From Nocardioides baekrokdamisoli (GTDB lineage Bacteria; Actinomycetota; Actinomycetes; Propionibacteriales; Nocardioidaceae), in assembly GCF_003945325.1 (NCBI RefSeq), contig NZ_AP019307.1, positions 248,001 to 312,000 of the forward strand: a stretch of DNA of 64,000 nt, given 5' to 3'. A model generated the notes under the pieces. It was not told where the DNA came from, did no database searches, and worked only from the letters and a program-made list of their open reading frames with translations. The translations under genes and the position numbers were made by a program. Below are positions 8,421 to 17,334 of the stretch, piece by piece. Positions within the stretch are counted from its first letter, which is position 1. Every line of letters starts with the position of its first letter.

Positions 8421-8442
8421 ACCCTAGGCGAGCCCACGGACA
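8421..8442 (-). promoter_or_regulatory. PafBC-type (RecA-NDp-like) promoter of the RecB-family nuclease gene
   Basis: On the minus strand TGTCCGTG (8442-8435), then exactly 8 bases, then TAGGGT (8426-8421), then 7 bases to the ATG. The published actinobacterial DNA-damage motif is tTGTCRGTG-N8-TANNNT; this copy differs only at the R position (C). Confidence 0.5.
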
Positions 8443-8458
8443 TTTCGTCCCGAGGCGC

Positions 8459-9076
8459 TCAGGGCGTGCCCTTCTCATCGATGTAGATCACGCGCCACGA
8501 GCCGTTCTCTTTCACCAATTGCACCTCAAGGTACGCATGCGGGGAGGCGTCGAATGCGTAGACGATGTCGGTGTAGGTGCCGATGTTGGTCGACGTGGAG
8601 ACGTTGCTCGAGACCCGGTGATGCGGACTCGAGAAGACAGCTCGGCCCGAGGTGACGCGAGCCTGAAATGCCGACTCCGGGACCGCTGCCTGGAACTTGG
8701 GGCTCGTCAGCGCGTACGCCGCCGGTACGTCGCCGCGCTGGAGGTCGCCCACGAACTCGTCGGCGACGTGTTGGGCCCCAGAGATGCTGCTGACAGCCCA
8801 GATGATCAACGCGGCAAGGCCGGCGCAGATCAACGAGGAGACGACGACCGCGACGATGCCCAACACCTTGGCCGCCGTGCGGCCCTTGGCCAGGGCGAGC
8901 GTGATGATGCCGAGTACGAGCCCGACTGGTGCCAGGAGCACGGCCAGGATGACGGCCACGATGCCGAGCACGGGGGTCTTGGCAGGCGCCGGCGCGTAGG
9001 TCGACAGTGGAGGCATTGGTGCCAGCGGACCCACCGGCGGCGTCGGAGGAGTGGGAGGCGGCGTCGGATCGTTCAC
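8459..9076 (-). CDS. Membrane protein, DUF4190-like, with extracytoplasmic domain
   Basis: 205 residues from GTG 9076, 7 bases after TAGGGT (minus strand 9089-9084); longer starts would run into the divergent protease gene. A Pro-rich N-terminus (PPPTPPTPPVGPLAP) is followed by two membrane segments (about residues 30-55 and 65-90, with the GIVAVILAV and GIVAVVVSS pattern typical of DUF4190). A ~110-residue soluble domain follows, similar to small lipoprotein or DUF4878-type folds (FVGDLQRGDVPAAYALTS). Probably faces outward. Function unknown. Confidence 0.8.
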   Translation of the reverse strand: MNDPTPPPTPPTPPVGPLAPMPPLSTYAPAPAKTPVLGIVAVILAVLLAPVGLVLGIITLALAKGRTAAKVLGIVAVVVSSLICAGLAALIIWAVSSISGAQHVADEFVGDLQRGDVPAAYALTSPKFQAAVPESAFQARVTSGRAVFSSPHHRVSSNVSTSTNIGTYTDIVYAFDASPHAYLEVQLVKENGSWRVIYIDEKGTP

Positions 9077-9137
9077 GCCAGACACCCTAGAACTGTCGAC
9101 CCGCCAAGGCGTCGACCTACCCGATACCCTTCCCGAC

Positions 9138-10280
9138 ATGGCTGGCAAGCAGGACCTCCACCCCGTCGGTGGGTTGCGTCTGGGACATGTCACGGGCAGC
9201 CCGGTGTACGTGACGCCGTCGTGGTTCCTGTTCGCGATCATCTTCTCGCTCGCCGTCGGGCCACGGGTCGACTCCATCGAGCCAGGCCTGGGCGCGTGGA
9301 AGTACCTCGCCGGCTTCGCCTTCGCCGTGGTGCTGCTGGCCTCGATCCTCATCCATGAGGCTGCTCACACGATCGCGGCCCAACGGCTCGGGTACGAGAC
9401 CGGCCCGATCGTGCTGCACTTCCTGGGCGGCCACTCGACGATGCTTGCTGAATCCCGCCGTCCCCGGGACCAGTTCATCGTGGGAGTGGTGGGGCCGCTC
9501 GCCTCGCTGGCGATCGCCGGCGTGGGTTTCCTCGGGTTCCTCGGGCATCCGACCGGGCTCATCCGCGCAGCCGTCTGGGAGCTCGCCGGGGCGAACCTCA
9601 TCGTCGGCGCGTTCAACCTGCTCCCCGGCCTGCCGCTCGACGGCGGGCTGGTGCTGCGCTCAGGTCTGTGGGCGCTCACCAAGAACGCGGCGACAGCCAC
9701 GCGGATCGCGGCATGGTGCGGCCGGCTCCTTGCGATCCTGGTGCTGCTGGTGCCGTTCGCCCTGTCCGTCGCGAACATCTACGAGGTGTCGACGGTCAAC
9801 TCCGTCCTCTTCGCCCTCGTCGCGCTGACGATGTGGACGTCAGCATCCTCGGCCCTGGGGCGTACGCACCGCGATGCCATCCTGAACCGGATGGCCGACA
9901 TCCATGTCCGCGATCTGACGCGGCGTACGCTCACCGTCCCCGACGACCTGCCGTTGGCCGAGGCCGTACGCCGCGCCCACGAGGCGGAGGCCGGCTCGAT
10001 CGTCACCGTGACAGCTGACGGGCGGCCGTTGGGAATCGTCCACGAAGGAGCCCTGGCGGCCACACCCCAGGACCGTCGTCCGTGGCTCGCGACCTCGACG
10101 GTGACCCGCGCGTTGACTCCCGGGCTGACCGTCCCGGCCGACATCGGCGTCGTTGACCTCCTCAAGTTGATGCAGGCCGAGCCGTCCACGGAATACCTCG
10201 CCCTGGAGGCTGACGGCTCCATCTGCGGGGTCGTCTCCGCCGCTGACGTGGATGCCGCATTCCGCCAGTCCGCGCAGTAG
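9138..10280 (+). CDS. Site-2-protease-type membrane metalloprotease with CBS domains
   Basis: 380 residues from ATG 9138, 7 bases after a TACCCT box. It cleaves substrates inside or near the membrane. The zinc motif HEAAH (73-77) lies in a membrane helix, and the second active-site motif NLLPGLPLDGG (~159-169) supplies the Asp ligand; four to six membrane helices. The C-terminal ~130 residues hold a CBS pair, defining the Rv2625c/SpoIVFB-like subgroup. Such proteases often release anti-sigma factors, but no candidate substrate gene is adjacent. Upstream of trmI. Confidence 0.92.
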   Translation: MAGKQDLHPVGGLRLGHVTGSPVYVTPSWFLFAIIFSLAVGPRVDSIEPGLGAWKYLAGFAFAVVLLASILIHEAAHTIAAQRLGYETGPIVLHFLGGHSTMLAESRRPRDQFIVGVVGPLASLAIAGVGFLGFLGHPTGLIRAAVWELAGANLIVGAFNLLPGLPLDGGLVLRSGLWALTKNAATATRIAAWCGRLLAILVLLVPFALSVANIYEVSTVNSVLFALVALTMWTSASSALGRTHRDAILNRMADIHVRDLTRRTLTVPDDLPLAEAVRRAHEAEAGSIVTVTADGRPLGIVHEGALAATPQDRRPWLATSTVTRALTPGLTVPADIGVVDLLKLMQAEPSTEYLALEADGSICGVVSAADVDAAFRQSAQ

Positions 10281-10290
10281 CGTCCGGGCC

Positions 10291-11259
10291 ATGAACGAGG
10301 CGCACGAGACCGACGACGTACCCGCCGAAGCATTCAGCGGCGTGCACCGTGGGCCGCTCCGTGAAGGTGAGTGGGTGCGTCTGACCGACGCCAAGGGCCG
10401 TCGTCACAACTTCGAACTGGTCGCTGGGAAGCGCTTCTTCTCCAACAAGGGTCACGTCGAGCATGACGACCTCATCGGGCGTGACGAGGGCTTCACCGTG
10501 ATGGCCTCGACCGGCAGTGAGTACCTGGTCTTCCGCCCGCTGCTGAGCGAGTTCGTGGTGTCGATGCCGCGTGGCGCAGCTGTGGTGTATCCGAAGGACG
10601 CGGCCCAGATCGTCGCGTTGGCCGACATCTTCCCGGGGGCGCGTGTGGTCGAGGCCGGTGTCGGCTCCGGCGCGTTGACCTGTTCACTCCTCCGCGCAGT
10701 CGGTCCGTACGGTCAGCTGACGTCGTTCGAGCGCCGCGAGGAGTTCGCCGACGTGGCCCGGAAGAACGTCGGTCAGCTCTTCGGTCAGCACCCGCCGACG
10801 TGGTCGCTCGAGCTCGGTGACCTCCAGGAGCAACTCCCGGCGCGTGGCCTGCGCGCGGACCGGATCATCCTCGACATGCTGGCGCCGTGGGAGTGCGTGG
10901 ATGCCGTCGCCGACGCCCTGTACCCGGGTGGCGTCGTCTGCGGCTACATCGCGACGACCACGCAGATGTCGCGGTTCGTCGAGACGCTGCGCGCGCACGG
11001 CGGCTTCACCGAGCCGCAGGCGTGGGAGTCACTGGTCCGCGACTGGCACGTCGAAGGGCTCGCGGTGCGCCCCGGTCACAAGATGATCGGCCACACCGCC
11101 TTCCTCGTCACCGCCCGTCGACTTGCTCCGGGTGAGCGCCCGCCGCGCAAGACCCGCCGTCCGGCGCCCGGTGCGTACGGGCTGGATTACACCGGGCCTC
11201 GTCCGGTCGACATCCCGTCGTACGAGGACCTGCTCGCAGCCGAGCAAACCAACGACTGA
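10291..11259 (+). CDS. trmI: tRNA (adenine-58-N1)-methyltransferase TrmI
   Basis: 322 residues from ATG 10291, 7 bases after TAGCGT. It methylates A58 in the T-loop of tRNA using AdoMet. The N-terminal beta domain is followed by a Rossmann methyltransferase with motif [13 protein letters not shown] (~118-129) and motif [10 protein letters not shown]. Full length for bacterial TrmI (Rv2118c type). In mycobacteria this gene also stands directly before the proteasomal ATPase gene, supporting the identity. Basic Arg/Lys-rich tail ([11 protein letters not shown]). Confidence 0.95.
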   Translation: MNEAHETDDVPAEAFSGVHRGPLREGEWVRLTDAKGRRHNFELVAGKRFFSNKGHVEHDDLIGRDEGFTVMASTGSEYLVFRPLLSEFVVSMPRGAAVVYPKDAAQIVALADIFPGARVVEAGVGSGALTCSLLRAVGPYGQLTSFERREEFADVARKNVGQLFGQHPPTWSLELGDLQEQLPARGLRADRIILDMLAPWECVDAVADALYPGGVVCGYIATTTQMSRFVETLRAHGGFTEPQAWESLVRDWHVEGLAVRPGHKMIGHTAFLVTARRLAPGERPPRKTRRPAPGAYGLDYTGPRPVDIPSYEDLLAAEQTND

Positions 11260-11329
11260 CGGCGCGTCGTACGAAATCAGTTCATCTGTCTGGCCCTCGC
11301 GAGTAGGGTCGAAAACAGGAGGTGGACCG

Positions 11330-12985
11330 ATGACGACATCCGACGCCGACGGCCTGCGAACGGGCGGCAGCGCCGCGGATTCCGATCCGCGCGCGCACAT
11401 CGCCTCGCTCACCGCGACCAACGAACGCCTGGCCTCCACGCTGCGCGACGCACGCGATCAGATCGTACGACTGAAGGAAGAAGTCGACCGTCTGGCCCAG
11501 CCGCCGTCGGGCTTCGGCGTCTACCTGGGTACGAACGACGACGGCTCGGTCGACATCTTCACCAACGGACGGAAGTTGCGGGTCTCACTGTCGCCCGCGG
11601 TTGAAGCCACTGACCTGCGCCGTGGTCAGGAGGTCATCCTCAACGAGGCGATGAACGTCGTCTCCGCGCTCGCCTTCGAGAAGATCGGCGAGGTGGTGAT
11701 GTTCAAGGAGCTCCTCGCGGACGGTGAGCGAGCACTGGTGATCAACCACGCCGACGAGGAACGCGTCGTACGCCTCGCAGACCCGCTGATGGACTCCTAC
11801 ATCCGTGCCGGCGACTCCCTGTTGGTCGAGTCGCGCAGCGGCTACGCGTACGAGAAGGTCCCGAAGTCGGAGGTCGAGGAACTCATTCTCGAAGAGGTTC
11901 CGGACATCTCGTACGAGTCGATCGGCGGGCTGGGCGACCAGATTGAGCTGATCCAGGACGCAGTGGAGTTGCCGTACCTCTACCCGGAGTTGTTCAGCGA
12001 GTACGAGTTGCGCCCACCGAAGGGCATCCTGCTGTACGGCCCTCCCGGCTGTGGCAAGACGCTGATCGCGAAGGCGGTGGCGAACAGCCTCGCCAAGAAG
12101 GTGGCTGCCAAGACAGGCGCCGAGGGCAAGTCGTACTTCCTGAATATCAAGGGCCCCGAACTCCTCAACAAATACGTCGGCGAGACCGAGCGGCACATCC
12201 GGCTGGTGTTCCAGCGAGCGCGGGAGAAGGCGAGTGCCGGGACTCCGGTGATCGTCTTCTTCGATGAGATGGACTCCCTGTTCCGGACGCGCGGCACGGG
12301 CGTGTCCTCCGACGTGGAGAACACCATCGTTCCGCAGTTGCTCAGCGAGATCGACGGCGTCGAGGCGTTGGAGAACGTCCTGATCATCGGCGCCTCCAAC
12401 CGGGAGGACATGATCGATCCCGCGATCCTGCGACCCGGCCGGCTCGACGTGAAGATCAAGATCGAACGCCCGGACGCCCAGGCGGCCCGGGACATCTTCA
12501 GCAAATACCTGGTCAACAGCCTCCCGCTCCACGCCGAGGATCTGGCCGAGTTCGGTGGGGACAAGCACAGCGCTCTGGCGGCGATGATCGATCGCACCGT
12601 CGAGCGGATGTACACCGAGACCGAGGAGAACCGCTTCCTCGAAGTCACGTACGCCAACGGCGACAAGGAAGTCCTCTACTTCAAGGACTTCAACTCCGGC
12701 GCGATGATCCAGAACATCGTCGACCGTGCCAAGAAGATGGCGATCAAGGACGTCATCGAGCACGACAGCAAGGGGCTGCGGGTGAGTCACCTGCTGCAGG
12801 CATGTGTCGATGAGTTCAAGGAGAACGAGGACCTTCCGAACACCACCAACCCGGACGACTGGGCGCGGATCTCGGGCAAGAAGGGCGAGCGGATCGTCTT
12901 CATCCGTACGCTCATCACCGGCAAGCAGGGCACGGAGCCAGGTCGGTCGATCGAGACCGTGGCGAACACCGGTCAGTACCTCTGA
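11330..12985 (+). CDS. arc: Proteasomal AAA+ ATPase ARC/Mpa
   Basis: 551 residues from ATG 11330, with GGAGGTGG ribosome site and an upstream TAGGGT box. A hexameric unfoldase that binds Pup through its N-terminal coiled coil and feeds pupylated proteins into the 20S core. Coiled coil ~26-56, tandem OB domains ~60-180, AAA domain from ~190 with Walker A GPPGCGKT (237-244) and Walker [11 protein letters not shown] (307-316). The C-terminus GQYL has the penultimate Tyr needed to dock on the proteasome alpha ring. Complete, with no odd features. Confidence 0.98.
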   Translation: MTTSDADGLRTGGSAADSDPRAHIASLTATNERLASTLRDARDQIVRLKEEVDRLAQPPSGFGVYLGTNDDGSVDIFTNGRKLRVSLSPAVEATDLRRGQEVILNEAMNVVSALAFEKIGEVVMFKELLADGERALVINHADEERVVRLADPLMDSYIRAGDSLLVESRSGYAYEKVPKSEVEELILEEVPDISYESIGGLGDQIELIQDAVELPYLYPELFSEYELRPPKGILLYGPPGCGKTLIAKAVANSLAKKVAAKTGAEGKSYFLNIKGPELLNKYVGETERHIRLVFQRAREKASAGTPVIVFFDEMDSLFRTRGTGVSSDVENTIVPQLLSEIDGVEALENVLIIGASNREDMIDPAILRPGRLDVKIKIERPDAQAARDIFSKYLVNSLPLHAEDLAEFGGDKHSALAAMIDRTVERMYTETEENRFLEVTYANGDKEVLYFKDFNSGAMIQNIVDRAKKMAIKDVIEHDSKGLRVSHLLQACVDEFKENEDLPNTTNPDDWARISGKKGERIVFIRTLITGKQGTEPGRSIETVANTGQYL

Positions 12986-13010
12986 GCCTGCGTCTGTTAG
13001 AAACGTCGGC

Positions 13011-13097
13011 GTGGTTGTCGAGAGCATCGTCGCATCGGTCCTGGTGGTCGCGGTCGTGGCCTACGCCGTCTATCGGCGTACGCATCCGCGCGACTGA
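13011..13097 (+). CDS. Possible 28-residue single-pass membrane peptide
   Basis: GTG 13011 opens a short frame encoding a hydrophobic stretch (SIVASVLVVAVVAYAVY) capped by RRTHPRD, which would orient it with its C-terminus inside. It lies between arc and the PafBC-type promoter. There is no ribosome site or clear -10 box, so translation is uncertain. Confidence 0.3.
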   Translation: MVVESIVASVLVVAVVAYAVYRRTHPRD

Positions 13098-13108
13098 ATC
13101 AGCAGGAC

Positions 13109-13130
13109 TGTCGGTGACCGCGTCTAGCGT
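13109..13130 (+). promoter_or_regulatory. PafBC-type (RecA-NDp) promoter before the uncharacterised couplet
   Basis: TGTCGGTG (13109-13116), exactly 8 bases, TAGCGT (13125-13130), then 8 bases to ATG 13139. This matches the actinobacterial DNA-damage promoter tTGTCRGTG-N8-TANNNT at all specified positions except the weak first T. PafB and PafC are encoded 10 kb downstream. Confidence 0.7.
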
Positions 13131-13138
13131 CAGGTCCC

Positions 13139-13570
13139 ATGCACAACTTCCTGCTTGCGATGTGGCACTGGATGTCGACGGCGGGGTTCGCCGGGCTCTT
13201 TGCCGCGGTTGCCGCAGGCCTTGCGCTCACGGGCGTCATGAAGACGGCGAAGGCAACCCAGAAGGCTGCCGACACCAATGCCGCGGCGACGCGTGACGCC
13301 GCACGAACAGCTGCAGAGAACCAGTGGCGCATCACGGCACGAGACCGCTGGTGGGAGAACTCCCGGTGGGCTATCGAGCTTCTTGCCGGCGACGCGGCCA
13401 GCTTCAATGTCGGGTACGCAGCTGTCCTGGCTCTCGTACAGGATTCGGATGCGCAAGAGCATGAGATCGACATGCTCACCGCCGTCGGTGCGTCGTATTC
13501 GCTCGACCAATCAGGCACACTGGGTCTGGACGACGAGCAGGAGGTGACCACCAATGGCCAAGACGACTAA
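13139..13570 (+). CDS. Uncharacterised membrane-anchored protein, first gene of a couplet
   Basis: 143 residues from ATG 13139. One membrane segment near the N-terminus (about 12-34, FAGLFAAVAAGLALTG), an Ala/Thr-rich helix likely to form a coiled coil (KTAKATQKAADTNAAATRDAA), then a cytoplasmic region with a Trp-rich helix (RDRWWENSRWAIELL) and an acidic tail. The 3' end overlaps the next small gene by 17 bases. No known domain recognised. Its PafBC-type promoter suggests DNA-damage induction; a role in stress signalling, toxicity or defence is possible but unproven. Confidence 0.75.
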   Translation: MHNFLLAMWHWMSTAGFAGLFAAVAAGLALTGVMKTAKATQKAADTNAAATRDAARTAAENQWRITARDRWWENSRWAIELLAGDAASFNVGYAAVLALVQDSDAQEHEIDMLTAVGASYSLDQSGTLGLDDEQEVTTNGQDD

Positions 13571-13724
13571 GCCCATCACGCTGGCGGGCCGGGCGACTCT
13601 TGAGCGCCGAGCGCTGATGGCGAAGGTGGTCCTCGAAGGGGACAAGCGTCTCGGCAGGCAGAGCGACCCCCGAATTGTTGCCCTGGCCAAGTCAGCACCT
13701 CCCAGCGGGCGAGCCTCGGCCTGA
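13554..13724 (+). CDS. Small basic protein (56 aa), second gene of the couplet
   Basis: ATG 13554 has a strong AGGAGGTG ribosome site located inside the preceding gene; the two reading frames overlap by 17 bases, so they are probably translationally coupled. The product starts MAKTTKPITLAG and is Lys/Arg-rich and mostly helical (LERRALMAKVVLEGDKRLG). No membrane segment. Overlapping large membrane protein plus small basic partner resembles two-gene stress or toxin-antitoxin-like modules, but no family is recognised. Confidence 0.65.
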   Translation: MAKTTKPITLAGRATLERRALMAKVVLEGDKRLGRQSDPRIVALAKSAPPSGRASA

Positions 13725-13762
13725 TCGAGCCGTGAGTCCAGATGACCGCGTACGGTTGAAGC

Positions 13763-15271
13763 ATGACGGTCCGACGGGTCATGGGCACGGAGATCGAGTA
13801 CGGCATCTCGGTCACCGGGAACCCGCACGCCAACCCGATGACCGCGTCGAGCCAGGTGGTCAATGCGTACGCCGCGACGTCGCTGCGCCATCGGCGCGCA
13901 CGGTGGGACTTCGAGGAGGAGTCGCCGCTGCGCGACGCCCGTGGGTACGACATGAACCGTGCGGTCGCTGACCCCAGTCAGCTCACCGATGAGGAACTCG
14001 GCCTCGCCAACGTCATCCTCACCAACGGCGGACGCCTGTACGTCGATCACGCGCACCCGGAGTTCTCCACACCCGAGGTGACGTCACCTCTCGACATCGT
14101 GCGGTGGGACAAGGCGGGCGAGCGGATCATGCGAGCCGGTGCCGAGGCAGCGCGACGGATCCCGGGCAATCCCGAACTGGTGCTCTACAAGAACAACACG
14201 GACAACAAGGGCGCCTCGTACGGTGCGCACGAGAACTATCTGATGCGCCGCGAGACGCCGTTCCCCACGATCGTGCGCGACCTGATCCCGTTCTTCGTGT
14301 CACGGCAGGTGATCACTGGCGCCGGGCGCGTCGGGATCGGTCAGGACGGCCGGATCCACGGGTTCCAGATCAGTCAGCGCGCCGACTTCTTCGAGGTGGA
14401 GGTGGGGCTCGAGACCACCTTGAAGCGCCCGATCATCAACACCAGGGATGAACCGCATGCGGAGCCGGAGAAGTACCGTCGTCTGCACGTCATCCTCGGC
14501 GACGCCAACCTCGCCGAGATCTCCACGTACCTGAAGGTGGGGATGACGTCTCTGGTCCTGGCGATGATCGAGGATGGCTTCATCCAGCGCGACCTCCGGA
14601 TCGAACGTCCGGTCGCGGAGTTGCGTGCGGTCTCGCACGACCCGACGCTGACGCACACGATCGAGATGCTCGACGGGCGTACGGTCACGGCCATCCAGTT
14701 GCAGGCGGAATACCTCGAGCTGGCACAGAAGTACGTCCAGGAGCGGTGGGGGACCGACGTCGACGACCAGACGGCCGACGTCCTCGCGCGCTGGGAGTCC
14801 ACCCTGGATCGTCTGGAGCGCGACCCGATGGCGTGTGCCGACGAGTTGGACTGGGTCGCCAAGCTCAAGCTGTTGCAGTCGTATCGTGACCGCGACGGCC
14901 TGGATTGGGACGACGCGAAGCTCCACCTGATCGATCTGCAGTACGCCGACGTACGCCCGGAGAAGGGCCTCTATCACCGGCTGGTCGCCGCCGGGCGAAT
15001 GAAGACCTTGATCGACGACGACCTCGTGGCGTCGGCGGTGGCGCACCCGCCGGAGGACACCCGGGCGTACTTCCGCGGTGAGTGTCTCCATCGGTTCGCC
15101 GAGTCGGTGGCAGCGGCCAGTTGGGACTCGGTGATCTTCGACCTGCCCGACCACGACTCGCTCCAACGGGTGGCGATGAGTGAACCGCTGCGCGGCACCA
15201 AGGCGACTGTGGGGCCGCTGATGGAGAGCGTACGAAGCGCGTCAGAACTGTTTGAGCGTCTGACTCACTGA
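13763..15271 (+). CDS. dop: Depupylase/Pup deamidase Dop
   Basis: 502 residues from ATG 13763, 6 bases after TACGGT. Carboxylate-amine ligase-fold enzyme that removes Pup from substrates and, where Pup ends in Gln, deamidates it. Visible hallmarks: MGTEIEYGI at the start, the Dop-specific insertion (residues ~38-70), [13 protein letters not shown] with the catalytic Asp, [17 protein letters not shown] nucleotide/metal region and [12 protein letters not shown]. Here Pup already ends in Glu, so only the depupylase activity should be needed. Confidence 0.97.
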   Translation: MTVRRVMGTEIEYGISVTGNPHANPMTASSQVVNAYAATSLRHRRARWDFEEESPLRDARGYDMNRAVADPSQLTDEELGLANVILTNGGRLYVDHAHPEFSTPEVTSPLDIVRWDKAGERIMRAGAEAARRIPGNPELVLYKNNTDNKGASYGAHENYLMRRETPFPTIVRDLIPFFVSRQVITGAGRVGIGQDGRIHGFQISQRADFFEVEVGLETTLKRPIINTRDEPHAEPEKYRRLHVILGDANLAEISTYLKVGMTSLVLAMIEDGFIQRDLRIERPVAELRAVSHDPTLTHTIEMLDGRTVTAIQLQAEYLELAQKYVQERWGTDVDDQTADVLARWESTLDRLERDPMACADELDWVAKLKLLQSYRDRDGLDWDDAKLHLIDLQYADVRPEKGLYHRLVAAGRMKTLIDDDLVASAVAHPPEDTRAYFRGECLHRFAESVAAASWDSVIFDLPDHDSLQRVAMSEPLRGTKATVGPLMESVRSASELFERLTH

Positions 15272-15283
15272 TCGCGTGGCAGC

Positions 15284-15760
15284 ATGCAGAGCATGACCGA
15301 CTTCGCGTACACCCAGCACCCGCACGTGGAAGCGCGGAAGGCCGCCGGACCACCCACCAGGGCGAAAGCGACCGAGACGATCCATGGCGACAGCAAAGTC
15401 GGTCGGGTCAACGCCAAGATCGGTCTGAGGATCACGATGATCGTCGGCACGATGTGGGCGGCGTACGCATTCTTTGCGCTGTCGGTGGTGTCCCTGCCGA
15501 GCGCGCTCCAGTCGCACAGTGCGATTGTGATCGTCGCCTGGATCGCGCAGACCTTCCTCCAGTTGGTGCTGCTGCCGATCATCCTCGTCGGTCAGAACCT
15601 GCAGGCGGCGTCGTCCGATGCGCGCGCCCAGGCCACGTACGACGACGCCTCGGCCGTGCTCGAAGAGGCCAAACAGATCCAGGCGCACCTGCTGGTTCAG
15701 GACGAGGCAATCAAGAGCATCCTGACGCACCTCAACGGCATCGGCGGCTCGAAGTCCTGA
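15284..15760 (+). CDS. Uncharacterised two-TM membrane protein with cytoplasmic helix
   Basis: 158 residues from ATG 15284; ATG 15293 is an alternative and neither has a clear ribosome site. Polar N-terminus, two membrane helices (about 48-70 and 80-103), then a C-terminal predicted coiled coil (EEAKQIQAHLLVQDEAIKSIL). The architecture resembles DUF1003-type proteins, though the sequence match is not certain. It starts 12 bases after dop and may be cotranscribed with it. Confidence 0.75.
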   Translation: MQSMTDFAYTQHPHVEARKAAGPPTRAKATETIHGDSKVGRVNAKIGLRITMIVGTMWAAYAFFALSVVSLPSALQSHSAIVIVAWIAQTFLQLVLLPIILVGQNLQAASSDARAQATYDDASAVLEEAKQIQAHLLVQDEAIKSILTHLNGIGGSKS

Positions 15761-15773
15761 GTAGCCTCGCATC

Positions 15774-16385
15774 ATGATCCGCCGACGGGTGGTGTGGATA
15801 GCGTTGACTGCGGTCCTCGCGCTCCTGGCCGCCGCCTTCGTCGGGTGGATCCTGATCGGGAGGCCGACGACGTCGTACTACGTGCCCTCGGATTCGATGT
15901 CGCCGACGATCCGGGTAGGCGAACGGATCTTGGCCAGAGGTGTTGGCGGTGGGTACACGCCGAGGCGGTTCGACGTGATCGTCTTCTCGGACCCTGGCGG
16001 CTGGCTGGGCGATCACCAGGGCGGCCATGTGCTGAAGCGAGTGATCGGCCTTCCGGGAGAAACTGTCGCCTGCTGCACGTCGTCGGGCCAACTGACCGTC
16101 GACGGATCCGCCTTGAACGAGTCCGGGTTCCTGCCGCGCGGCCTGCCCTGCGATGGTCCCGCGAGACAGGACAACGGGCACTCGGTGCTTGGCGGGTGCA
16201 AGGGCTGGTCTGCGGTGGTGCCGCTCGGCGCGCTGTTCCTGATGGGTGACAACCGCACCGAATCGTCCGATTCGTCGTGGCATTTGTGCAGCCCGGGCGA
16301 AGGGCTGATCATGCGCGGAACCGGAGTGCCGTGCTCGCTGGCCTTCGTTCCGATCAGCGACGTGGTGGCGATCGTCGTGTCCTAG
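15774..16385 (+). CDS. lepB: Signal peptidase I
   Basis: 203 residues from ATG 15774, 6 bases after TAGCCT. One N-terminal membrane anchor (about 7-29). Ser/Lys dyad: PSDSMSPT (Ser41) and LKRVIGLPGE (Lys88), with the conserved box FLMGDNRTESSDS near the C-terminus. This is the bacterial Ser-Lys type, not the Ser-His SipW type. It removes signal peptides from Sec and Tat substrates outside the membrane. Several Cys in the insert (CCTSSG, LPC, GCKG) may form extracellular disulphides. Unusual location inside a proteasome locus. Confidence 0.94.
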   Translation: MIRRRVVWIALTAVLALLAAAFVGWILIGRPTTSYYVPSDSMSPTIRVGERILARGVGGGYTPRRFDVIVFSDPGGWLGDHQGGHVLKRVIGLPGETVACCTSSGQLTVDGSALNESGFLPRGLPCDGPARQDNGHSVLGGCKGWSAVVPLGALFLMGDNRTESSDSSWHLCSPGEGLIMRGTGVPCSLAFVPISDVVAIVVS

Positions 16386-16396
16386 ATGCGGCCTCA

Positions 16397-17254
16397 CTAC
16401 GTGAGGAATCCGGCGTGGACGTGGTCATGGTGCGTCTGGTCACTGAAGAACTGGGGCGCAGCACCCAGGAGGACTGGCCCGCCGACGTTGTACGACCCCA
16501 AGGCCGCGAGGGCTTCCATGTACGCGGGAACGGCGGGGTTCGGCGCTCCGGCAGCGACGACCGGGACCTGGTCGATCGCCCACGTGTCGAACGCTCGCCC
16601 CCGCGGATGATCGCTGAGACGGGTAGTTCCGAAGACGTACTGAGGGTGGCCCGACCGCACGACGCTGACCGCGATCGGCCACCGCTTCGACACCGCCAGC
16701 ATCGTCTCCAACACGCTGTCGTGGACCTGACCGGCCTCCACATCGCCCCGCGCTGCCGGCGGGAGTGAGATCCGGGACGTTGCAAGTACGCGCCGCGCTG
16801 CCGTGCTGAGTCCAGCTTGCGGTCTCCCGGGGCTGGACGGGCGGACCAAGGTCACCTGCCACGCAGTGCCGGAACGGATGAGGCGTACGTCGAAGGTGTG
16901 GCCGTCGGAGACGATCCGCCCGTGGTCGAGGGCCCAGCTCTCACACACGACCAGCACGCTCGCGGAGTCGCTGAGCAGCCCGCCGTACTGCGCGTCGATG
17001 ACGTGAAGCCGCCGTCCGGAGACGTTCCCGGCGCGCTCGATCCGGCGTACTGCTGCCAACTTCGCCTCGACCTGAATCTCGCCCGGGTGAGGCTGCCACG
17101 ACATGAAGGCGGGCAGGGTGGTGGCTGGCTTTCCGTCTGTCCGCGCGGCTGGCAGAGCCGTCGGCGGAGCCGGCCGCGCCCGGCACGCGGACATCGCCGA
17201 GGCGGCCGCCAGAGCAAGTGCGGCACGTCGGCCGATCGCCGGATCGGGCGCCAT
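16397..17254 (-). CDS. Lipoprotein with D,D-carboxypeptidase-like (M15) C-terminal domain
   Basis: 285 residues from ATG 17254. Twin-Arg n-region (IGRRAALALAA) and lipobox-like AMSAC with Cys24, so a possible Tat-exported lipoprotein. The N-terminal half is a beta-rich domain of unknown role (LHVIDAQYGGLLSDSASVLVV). The C-terminal half has GTTRLSDHPRGRAFDTW and HHDHVHAGF, matching the His, Asp and His zinc ligands of M15/VanY-type cell-wall peptidases. Encoded opposite to lepB and pup, 11 bases from the lepB stop. Probably acts on peptidoglycan outside the cell. Confidence 0.78.
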   Translation of the reverse strand: MAPDPAIGRRAALALAAASAMSACRARPAPPTALPAARTDGKPATTLPAFMSWQPHPGEIQVEAKLAAVRRIERAGNVSGRRLHVIDAQYGGLLSDSASVLVVCESWALDHGRIVSDGHTFDVRLIRSGTAWQVTLVRPSSPGRPQAGLSTAARRVLATSRISLPPAARGDVEAGQVHDSVLETMLAVSKRWPIAVSVVRSGHPQYVFGTTRLSDHPRGRAFDTWAIDQVPVVAAGAPNPAVPAYMEALAALGSYNVGGPVLLGAAPQFFSDQTHHDHVHAGFLT

Positions 17255-17334
17255 GAAGCGAGCGTACGTGCCGCGCCGAATCGGGCGTGTCGGATGCCCC
17301 CACAGTGCTTGCTCACTGGACTAGGTTGAGTGGC

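Noticed and set aside
11260..11329. Possible PafBC-type promoter before arc (CTGTCTGG near TAGGGT)
   Set aside because: The spacing and GTCRGTG core do not match; only the TAGGGT box is convincing.
15774..16385. Signal peptidase as the dedicated SipW-type partner of the 1312-5720 cluster
   Set aside because: It has the Ser41/Lys88 dyad of bacterial signal peptidase I, not the Ser-His pair of SipW, and lies 10 kb away.
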